Made by a program: the position numbers and the translations under genes
In this document: piece by piece, positions 1 to 6,162 of the stretch
How the letters are laid out: each line of letters opens with the position of its first letter
How positions within the stretch are numbered: the first letter of the stretch is position 1
The notes under the pieces: model-generated
Databases searched by the model: none
The model's input: only the letters and a program-made list of their open reading frames with translations
Told to the model about the DNA's origin: nothing
DNA from: Planctomycetota bacterium
GTDB taxonomy: Bacteria > Planctomycetota > Phycisphaerae > Phycisphaerales > SM1A02
DNA: 11,073 nucleotides
Assembly: GCA_003671065.1 (NCBI GenBank)
Contig: QWPU01000077.1
Span: forward strand, 1-11,073
Direction: 5' to 3'

Positions 1-1
1 C

Positions 2-310
2 ATCATGAACACCGACAACGAAGTTTCGAACTTCCTCGATGACGGTCTCTATGGCATGGCGGAAGCGTCGGCCGTTGCAGGTCCCGCCAAGAGCGACCCG
101 CACAATGCAGGCGGACCAGTGCCTGCGGCGTATTACTACATTCGCACCAAGGGCGTGTTCGGCGGTCTGCTTGTCGGTGGCGTTCACTTCTCTATTGCCG
201 ACAAAGTGAATCATGAAACCTACGGACATGATGTCACGATTGGCCAGATCACCAACGGTACTGCGAAGCCGCCTGATGGCACGCAGATCCTTTGGAAGTC
301 GCTCAACTAA
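2..310 (+). CDS. SYLF/Ysc84-type lipid-binding domain protein, C-terminal part (5' end outside window)
   Basis: The visible 102 codons match the C-terminal half of the SYLF (Ysc84) domain. An AVAGPA segment corresponds to the family's conserved AGPvG stretch. The run YYYIRTKGVFGGLLVGGVHF corresponds to the family's 'sYsrskGlfaGvsleG' core, and NHETYG to its n..yYG motif. The family binds phosphoinositides or other lipids; bacterial members are usually secreted or periplasmic proteins of unknown role. The frame is open from base 2, and the first ATG (base 5) lies inside the conserved domain, so the true start is upstream of the window. The gene ends in TAA at 308-310 and converges on glgP with a 36-bp gap. 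It has no apparent link to sugar metabolism. Family assignment is fairly secure; cellular role is unknown. Confidence 0.75.
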   Translation: MMNTDNEVSNFLDDGLYGMAEASAVAGPAKSDPHNAGGPVPAAYYYIRTKGVFGGLLVGGVHFSIADKVNHETYGHDVTIGQITNGTAKPPDGTQILWKSLN

Positions 311-334
311 GCGATCAACTCAGCGATCAACTCA
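299..334. repeat. 12-bp tandem duplication with a third, degenerate copy
   Basis: The 12-mer GCGATCAACTCA occurs twice back to back at 311-322 and 323-334. Bases 299-310, which cover the last codons and the stop of the SYLF gene, match the same unit at 9 of 12 positions. The array therefore runs from the gene's end into the gap before glgP. It looks like a small slippage duplication just after a stop codon. It has no T-run and no useful dyad, so it is not an evident terminator. Confidence 0.7.
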
Positions 335-346
335 CTGTGCTTCGCA

Positions 347-2563
347 CTAGCTGATGTACGCGCGCGTGGTGTATTCACTCACCATGCGATGCGTCGAGAA
401 GAAATCAGGAATCGTTGCGGCACTCGCAAGCGCGCGCTTAATCCACTTGCGTGGCAAGCCATCGCGTCCGCGATCGTAGAAATCAGGCACGAGTTTCTTC
501 TCAAGCAGCGTGTAGAGCGCAAGCGCATCGCGTGCATCACGCGCTTGCCCCGCGCCGTGAGCATCGGTTTCGCTGAACGATTCGTCTTTGGCGCTTCCAA
601 TCGCCCAGCCGTTCGTTCCGTCAAAGCCTTCAGGCCACCATCCATCGAGAATCGAACAGTTGATGCCGCCATGCAACGGCGACTTCATGCCGCTCGTGCC
701 GCTCGCTTCGTGGGGACGAATCGGATTGTTGAGCCACACATCGCAACCAGCAACCAGCGCGCGACCCACTGCCATGTCGTACTCCTCGATGAGTACAACT
801 TTGCCGCGAAACAAGGGATGCCGCGTCATATCGAAGACTTGCTTCGCGTAGGCCTGACCTTGCACATCGCGTGGATGCGCCTTGCCTGCAAAGATGAATT
901 GCACGGGACGCTTGCCATCGCCGACGATCTGCGCGAGGCGCTCGATATCAGTAAAGATGAGCGGCGCGCGCTTGTAGGTTGCGAAGCGACGCGCGAAGCC
1001 AATCGTGAGTGCGCTGGCATCAAGCATGTTCGCGCAGACTTCGAGTGCTTGCGGATTTTCACCGCGTCGTTGCGAAGCGCGAGTAAGACGCTCACGCGCA
1101 AATGACACGAGCGCGGTGCGCAAGGACAATCGCATCGACCAGAAATCTGCGATGGGCGCTTGCGCCGCGCGCTTCCAACCACTGTTGCGTGGCGTAGCGG
1201 CGCATGGATCAAATCCGCATGATTCCCGCCAAAAACGAGCGGCGCGCGGATCAATCCATGTTGGCACATGGACGCCGTTGGTGATGGAGGTGATCGCAAC
1301 TGCGCTCGCCCGCTTCACGCCGTACACGCTCTTCCACATCGCGCGCGACACTTCAGCGTGCAACTTCGCGACACCATTCACGCGCGCAGCAAGACGCAAG
1401 CACAGCACTGTCATGCAGATCGGCTCGCGCTCATCAGACGCGTTCTCGCGGCCAAGCGCCTCAAGCTCAGCGCGACTCACACCTGCGCGCGCAAGCGTTC
1501 CTTGCAACGCGCCCCACACCCACGCCGCGTCGTAACGATCATGCCCCGCTGCGACTGGTGTGTGCGTGGTAAACACTGTGCGCGCACGCACGCGTTCGAT
1601 CGCGTCATCGTGCGAGAGTCCATTGCTTCGAAACTCCGCGAGCAACTCAAGCGCCGCGAATGCTGCATGACCTTCGTTGAGATGAATCTTCGTCGGCGCG
1701 AGATTGAGCGCACGCAACGCACGCATGCCACCGACACCAAGCAGCACCTGCTGGCGCATCCGCAATTCTGGCTCACCCTTGTAGAGACCTTCGGTGAGTA
1801 AACGATTTTCTGGCTTGTTTTCAGGCAGATCCGCGTCAAGCAGGAACACCTTCGTGCGTCCAACATCCATACGCAACACCTTTGCGCGCACGGTGTCGGT
1901 ACCGATCGGACAATCAATGATGATGCCTGTTTCTTCGACCGGCATCGTGCGACGGTCGTAGACGGGATAAACAACTTTCGTCGTGCCGTCTTGCGCAAAC
2001 TGTTGGATGTAATAGCCGTGACTGTAGTAGAGCCCAATCGCAACCAAGGGAATCCCAAGGTCGCTCGCGCTCTTGAGATGATCGCCCGCGAGCACGCCGA
2101 GGCCTCCCGAATACTGCTGCACGCTCTCATGAATCGCATACTCCGAGCAGAAGTAGGCGATGAGTGTGTTGGGATGTTTCTTCGCCTGCGTGCGACTCCA
2201 CCACGATGGCGCGTTCATCGCTTCATTGCTTGCCGCAGTGGCGTCTGCGAGCGCGAGACGAAATCCGTTTTCATCACACGCGGCACTCAATGTTGATGGA
2301 CCAGAGAACGCGAGCACCGAAAGCGGTGAGCACTTCGTCGCGTGCCACATGACGGGATCAAGTGCAGCAAATGGTCGACGCGCGATTTCGTTCCATGACC
2401 ACCATGTGTTCATGGCGAGTGCGCGCAATTGCGTGAGCGCGTCTGCTGGTGCGATCGGCGCAGGCACCACGGTGCGGCGATGCGACGGAGACGAGCGTGA
2501 CTTCTTCACGGGAATGCTCGCTGCTTTTTTCACACGAACGCTTGCAGACTTCTTGGCGGCCAT
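347..2563 (-). CDS. glgP: Alpha-glucan (glycogen/maltodextrin) phosphorylase with N-terminal DUF3417
   Basis: This cytoplasmic PLP-dependent enzyme would release glucose-1-phosphate from the non-reducing ends of alpha-1,4-glucans using phosphate. The protein is 738 residues from the chosen start. A DUF3417 region lies at about 42-140, beginning with the NTWWSWN segment. The GT35 catalytic body follows, with YFCSEY (137-142), HLNEGHAAF (294-302), TTHTPVAAGHD (332-342), GFARRFATYKR (522-532) and FAGKAHPRD (558-566). The PLP lysine is K627 in EASGTSGMK. DUF3417 and the FAGKAHP segment place it in the 'more_P_ylases' (TIGR02094-like) group rather than the E. coli GlgP/MalP group. The frame also has an ATG at 2647, but that would overlap malQ by 47 bp and add a leader unlike the family. 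The ATG at 2563 lies 37 bp beyond the malQ stop and is preferred. The first 30 residues are strongly basic. It is the last gene of the minus-strand operon. No SD is seen. Confidence 0.93.
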   Translation of the reverse strand: MAAKKSASVRVKKAASIPVKKSRSSPSHRRTVVPAPIAPADALTQLRALAMNTWWSWNEIARRPFAALDPVMWHATKCSPLSVLAFSGPSTLSAACDENGFRLALADATAASNEAMNAPSWWSRTQAKKHPNTLIAYFCSEYAIHESVQQYSGGLGVLAGDHLKSASDLGIPLVAIGLYYSHGYYIQQFAQDGTTKVVYPVYDRRTMPVEETGIIIDCPIGTDTVRAKVLRMDVGRTKVFLLDADLPENKPENRLLTEGLYKGEPELRMRQQVLLGVGGMRALRALNLAPTKIHLNEGHAAFAALELLAEFRSNGLSHDDAIERVRARTVFTTHTPVAAGHDRYDAAWVWGALQGTLARAGVSRAELEALGRENASDEREPICMTVLCLRLAARVNGVAKLHAEVSRAMWKSVYGVKRASAVAITSITNGVHVPTWIDPRAARFWRESCGFDPCAATPRNSGWKRAAQAPIADFWSMRLSLRTALVSFARERLTRASQRRGENPQALEVCANMLDASALTIGFARRFATYKRAPLIFTDIERLAQIVGDGKRPVQFIFAGKAHPRDVQGQAYAKQVFDMTRHPLFRGKVVLIEEYDMAVGRALVAGCDVWLNNPIRPHEASGTSGMKSPLHGGINCSILDGWWPEGFDGTNGWAIGSAKDESFSETDAHGAGQARDARDALALYTLLEKKLVPDFYDRGRDGLPRKWIKRALASAATIPDFFSTHRMVSEYTTRAYIS

Positions 2564-2600
2564 TCGCGCAAAGATAGTCGAGTCTGGCCAAACAAGCGCA

Positions 2601-4025
2601 TCAACAACGACCAGTTGCTTCGATGTTTGCGCGAAGCACTGCAGCATTCTTCCCGTGAGCAGCCCCCGCTTCCATCTGCCAACGCCATTGCCCTTCGCTC
2701 TGACCTGGAAGATTCATGCGCGCGGATTTGCCAAGCCCTAACACATCTTGCATAGGAAGCACCGCAAGCGCGGCAGGCGACGCGAGCACAATGCGACTCA
2801 TCGCCTCATGCACAGGATCATTTCCTGCGTAGGCAAGAAACCGCTTCTTTTGTGCGGCGTCACGGCTCTTCCACCACTGCACGGTTGTCTCGTTGTCGTG
2901 CGTCCCCGAATACACCACCGCGCGATGCGGATGATTGTGCGGCATGTCGCCTGCCTGACCGCTCCAAAATGCATTCTGAACAATGCGCATACCAGCAAGC
3001 GCGAAATCATCGCGAAGTGCTTCGACGTCTTTGGTGAGCGCGCCGAGATCTTCGGCAATAAGCGGTAGACACGGAAACTCTTTCGCCATTGCCTCAAGCA
3101 ACGCGCGACCAGGAGCTGCGGCCCACGCACCGCGTCGTGCGTTCTTCGCGCCGAATGGAACTTCATACGCCTGCATGAAACCGATGAAGTGATCGATGCG
3201 GACGAGATCGAAGCGTTGAGACGCAATCGCGATGCGCGCGATCCACCACGCGAATTTCTGCTTGGCGTGTGCTGGCCACGCGTAATGCGGATGACCCCAG
3301 AGTTGACCGTCGGCAGAAAAACCATCGGGCGGAACTCCCGTGAGTACTTCGGGCTGACCGTCTTTGCGCAGACGAAACAGTGTTGGATTCTCGCGCACAT
3401 CGGCGCTGTCGGCTGTAACGAAAATCGGAACATCACCGACGAGCGCGATGCCTCGCGCACTGCAATAGGAACGCAATGCGCTCCATTGACGCTCGAGTTC
3501 GAATTGAATCCATGAGTGCATGGCGCGCGCCGCTTCGTCAGAGCCTGCTGCACGGTCAAGCCACGCGGGCAGCCATGAGGCGCGCTCGACGAAACGCTTG
3601 AAATCCTTCGATTTTGCGCTGTTTCGCGCAGTAAACGCCGCAGAAGCCTTCATGTACAGCGGCATGCGAAACGCACGCGCGGCGTCGTAGTCGCACTCGA
3701 AAGCGGTGAGACGCTTACTTGCACGAACGCTTGCTTCAAGATCGTCCTTCGCGAGCAAGCCCGCTTCAATCAACGGTTCTAACGCGAGAAACAACGGCTC
3801 AATCGCGAAGCTCGACGAAGAACTGTACGGACTATTGCCCGCACCAATTGGTCCGATCGGAAGCATCTGCCACACGCGCACTCCAGCGAGTGCGAGCCAA
3901 TCAGCGAACGCATACGCCTCGGGTCCAATGTCACCGGACCCGTATTGCGATGGCAAACTCGTGATGTGCATGAGCACACCAGCGCGACGAGAGCGGAGTA
4001 ATGGATGAGTGTCGTACGAGGGCAT
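2601..4025 (-). CDS. malQ: 4-alpha-glucanotransferase (amylomaltase, GH77)
   Basis: This cytoplasmic enzyme transfers alpha-1,4-glucan segments between maltodextrins. It releases glucose and builds longer chains that a phosphorylase can use. The 474-residue protein is close to the usual bacterial length of about 500. The N-terminus has the GH77 pattern GVLMHITSLPS (16-26) and later PIGAGNSPYSS (59-69). The catalytic set is complete: nucleophile D278 in VRIDHFIGF, acid/base E325 in LIAEDLG, and transition-state stabiliser D377 in GTHDNET. The C-terminal MNLPGQSEGQWRW segment (437-449) is also a family signature. The gene lies 30 bp after the amylase stop and just before glgP, so the three are likely co-transcribed. 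The start at 4025 fits the family N-terminus; no SD is visible. MalQ next to GlgP is a classic maltodextrin-degradation pair. Confidence 0.96.
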   Translation of the reverse strand: MPSYDTHPLLRSRRAGVLMHITSLPSQYGSGDIGPEAYAFADWLALAGVRVWQMLPIGPIGAGNSPYSSSSSFAIEPLFLALEPLIEAGLLAKDDLEASVRASKRLTAFECDYDAARAFRMPLYMKASAAFTARNSAKSKDFKRFVERASWLPAWLDRAAGSDEAARAMHSWIQFELERQWSALRSYCSARGIALVGDVPIFVTADSADVRENPTLFRLRKDGQPEVLTGVPPDGFSADGQLWGHPHYAWPAHAKQKFAWWIARIAIASQRFDLVRIDHFIGFMQAYEVPFGAKNARRGAWAAAPGRALLEAMAKEFPCLPLIAEDLGALTKDVEALRDDFALAGMRIVQNAFWSGQAGDMPHNHPHRAVVYSGTHDNETTVQWWKSRDAAQKKRFLAYAGNDPVHEAMSRIVLASPAALAVLPMQDVLGLGKSARMNLPGQSEGQWRWQMEAGAAHGKNAAVLRANIEATGRC

Positions 4026-4055
4026 ATGCGTATGAATACAGAGTTTTGCAGCGCG

Positions 4056-6140
4056 TTATCGCGTGCCGACGAGAACCAGTCCGCCATGAGCAGGCAGCGT
4101 ACATGTGATTGCACCAGAAGCATCAACCGTTGGCGGCTGCAGGTGGTCATCGCTCTCAAACGCGGTTGACCACGCGAAGCCCGCGATCTCCTTCTCGCCA
4201 AGACGCGCGGTGAACGCGCTCGCTGATGCGTTCAACGCAACGATGATGCGCTCACCATCGAGTTCGCGTGCAAAGATCCACACCTTCGCAGCGTCATTCG
4301 TGAAGATCGTGCGAAACGATCCTGTGCGCAGCGCAGCATGTTGAGTACGCAACGCGATGATCGCGCGATAGTGCGCAAGATGAGCTTCATCCACGCGTTC
4401 GTTCGGATCGGCATTCGCCTCTCCATCCGCCCAAATCATGGGCTTTCGGCAGGTTGGATCGTCTGAACCCCACATGCCAACCTCGTCGCCATACCAGAGC
4501 ATCGGTGCGCCCACTGATGTCATTTGCGCAAGCGCGACCAGACGCGCACGACGATAGATCTCGCGCGACGGCTTGCCTCCGTCGTAGATTGAACCCGCGC
4601 GCTCGCTGTTGGCGCGGTCGTATCCACGATTGGGATTCGCAAGCATCGAGACAAGACGATCAGTGTCGTGACTATCGACAAGATTTTGCAGCGCGTATGT
4701 CGCTTCACTCGGATACGCATCGCGCAGTATTGCGAGGCGTTGATCGAGTGCACTCGCACTGATCGCATTCGCATCGTCACCAACCCACGACAACAGCGCA
4801 TCCGCAAACGGATAGTTCATCACCGCATCAAATGTGCTGCCATCAAGCCACATATCAGCGCGCGTCCAAATCTCACCGACAATGAACGCGTCAGGATTGA
4901 TCGACTTCACCAGCGCACGCCACTCGCGCCAGAAACCGAGTGGCACATCCATCGGCACATCAAGCCGCCAACCGTCAACGCCATCACTCGGGTCGCCATC
5001 ACCATTGGGATCCATCCAACGACGCGTGATGGCCATGATGTGTGCAGTGGCTGTCGCGCTCGCAATGCCAGTGGTGTTCTTGCGAAACGCTGGAAGCTCG
5101 CCAAAACCAGCCCATCCGCGATAAGTGAAGGGTTCGAAACTTTCTATCTCGAACCAATCTGCGTAGCGCGAGCGCGCGCCGTTGGTGCGCACATCGATGA
5201 ACGCTTCATGCGTGTCGCCGACATGATTAAACACGCCGTCGATGATGACGCGAAAGTGTGCGGCGTGCAGTTGTGCAAGCGTGTCGACGAAGGCGCGATC
5301 ACTTGCGTTCATCGTCCATGTCGCTGGATTGAGCAGATCCTCGTGCGCGTCGACGGCGCTCTTGCCACCAAAGGCGTCATCAATGTGCACATAGGTCGAC
5401 GCGTTGTACTTGTGCGCGCTCGGTGCTTCAAACACAGGGTTCAAGTAGAGCGCGTTCACGCCGAGCGCTTGCAGATAGGGAATGCGCGATTGAAGGCCCG
5501 CGAGATCTCCACCGTAGTGACGCTGAAAGACTGCCCACTCCCAAAAGGTTTGCCCACTCGCGCGTTCGCTCTCGCTCAGCGCACGCCAATCACTCGACCA
5601 TGCACGCGTGTTCGGCGGATCATTCGAGAGATCACCGTTGGCAAATCGATCAAGCATGATCTGATACCACACCGCGTGCTTCGCCCATTCAGGTGTGTGA
5701 AAGGCATCCACTTGCGCTTGCGTCATGCGCTCACGCACCGAAGGCGCCGCGCGCGCGTTGGCAGCGCCGATCATCACGATCGAGTTGAAACCATCGTGCC
5801 CATCGGGCTCAAACTGCGAGTTCGTCGGATCACTCATCCACCGCCCGTCTACGACAAATTTGTACGCGTGGCGGCCATTCGTAAGTTCAACTGTGGCGCG
5901 GCTCATGCCATCACCCATGCGCTCAAGTGGCGTCGCCAGCGGATTCCAACCGTTGAAGTCGCCAGCCAAAAACACCTTTGTTTCGGCTTGTTCAGCGCGA
6001 TACGCAAATGTCACGCTCGCGGAGTGCTCGCTCATCGGCGCAACATCAACCGATGACACAATGGCGCGCGACTGCGGGCGAACACCGCAGGCGCCGAACA
6101 CTGCCAGATACAACAACGCGATGATCAGTATCCAACGCAT
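4056..6140 (-). CDS. Exported GH13 alpha-amylase-family enzyme with N-terminal CBM48-like domain (putative lipoprotein)
   Basis: A hydrolase of alpha-1,4-glucans, probably of the neopullulanase/cyclomaltodextrinase/alpha-amylase type, 694 residues long. Residues 1-18 form a signal peptide ending in FGAC. C18 could be a lipidation cysteine, although Phe at -3 is a non-ideal lipobox. A CBM48/AMPK1-CBM-like beta domain spans about 43-123 (VFLAGDFNGWNP, HAYKFVVDGRW). The GH13 barrel starts near 152. It carries DRFANGDLSNDPP (164-176), region I DGVFNHVG (301-308), region II DGWRLDVPMD with nucleophile D394, region III VGEIWT with acid/base E423, and region IV LVDSHDTDR with D492. An acidic loop, DPNGDGDPSDG (377-387), just before region II may bind calcium. 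A C-terminal beta domain follows at about 600-694. It is the first gene of the minus-strand operon. It would supply maltodextrins to the divergent ABC importer. Exact substrate and compartment (periplasm or surface) cannot be settled from sequence. Confidence 0.92.
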   Translation of the reverse strand: MRWILIIALLYLAVFGACGVRPQSRAIVSSVDVAPMSEHSASVTFAYRAEQAETKVFLAGDFNGWNPLATPLERMGDGMSRATVELTNGRHAYKFVVDGRWMSDPTNSQFEPDGHDGFNSIVMIGAANARAAPSVRERMTQAQVDAFHTPEWAKHAVWYQIMLDRFANGDLSNDPPNTRAWSSDWRALSESERASGQTFWEWAVFQRHYGGDLAGLQSRIPYLQALGVNALYLNPVFEAPSAHKYNASTYVHIDDAFGGKSAVDAHEDLLNPATWTMNASDRAFVDTLAQLHAAHFRVIIDGVFNHVGDTHEAFIDVRTNGARSRYADWFEIESFEPFTYRGWAGFGELPAFRKNTTGIASATATAHIMAITRRWMDPNGDGDPSDGVDGWRLDVPMDVPLGFWREWRALVKSINPDAFIVGEIWTRADMWLDGSTFDAVMNYPFADALLSWVGDDANAISASALDQRLAILRDAYPSEATYALQNLVDSHDTDRLVSMLANPNRGYDRANSERAGSIYDGGKPSREIYRRARLVALAQMTSVGAPMLWYGDEVGMWGSDDPTCRKPMIWADGEANADPNERVDEAHLAHYRAIIALRTQHAALRTGSFRTIFTNDAAKVWIFARELDGERIIVALNASASAFTARLGEKEIAGFAWSTAFESDDHLQPPTVDASGAITCTLPAHGGLVLVGTR

Positions 6141-6162
6141 GCTTCATTTATACTCGCGACCT
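6141..6162. promoter_or_regulatory. Candidate bidirectional promoter between the two divergent operons
   Basis: Only 22 bp separate the amylase ATG (6140) from the preferred GTG start of the importer gene (6163). The AT-rich core TTTATACT (6147-6154) reads as TATACT on the plus strand (6149-6154) and as TATAAA on the minus strand (6152-6147). Both are close to the bacterial -10 consensus TATAAT. A start site about 7 bp downstream would fall near 6161 on the plus strand and near 6140 on the minus strand, at or next to each start codon. Both mRNAs would then be nearly leaderless. No convincing -35 hexamer is seen on either side, and neither start has an SD. This is inference from sequence. Confidence 0.45.

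Noticed and set aside
337..347. GTGC-TTC-GCAC hairpin between the SYLF gene and glgP as a terminator
   Set aside because: The stem is only 4 bp and no T-run follows in either direction.
389..1801. Several open frames on the plus strand opposite glgP
   Set aside because: They lie fully inside a well-conserved phosphorylase, have Arg-rich non-protein-like composition, and show no plausible start signal.
2564..2647. Longer phosphorylase form starting at the ATG at 2647
   Set aside because: It would overlap malQ by 47 bp and add 28 residues unlike any phosphorylase N-terminus; the ATG at 2563 falls neatly after the malQ stop.
4668..6056. 462-codon open frame on the plus strand inside the amylase gene
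   Set aside because: Its translation is Arg/His/Ile-rich with no recognisable domain. It is the shadow of a GC-rich gene whose codon bias suppresses stops on the other strand.
5725..6162. Long upstream extension of the importer reading frame, antisense to the amylase gene
   Set aside because: The extra 146 residues show no family resemblance and lie opposite a clear signal peptide and CBM48 coding region. The hydrophobic export segment expected at the protein's N-terminus begins only after 6163.
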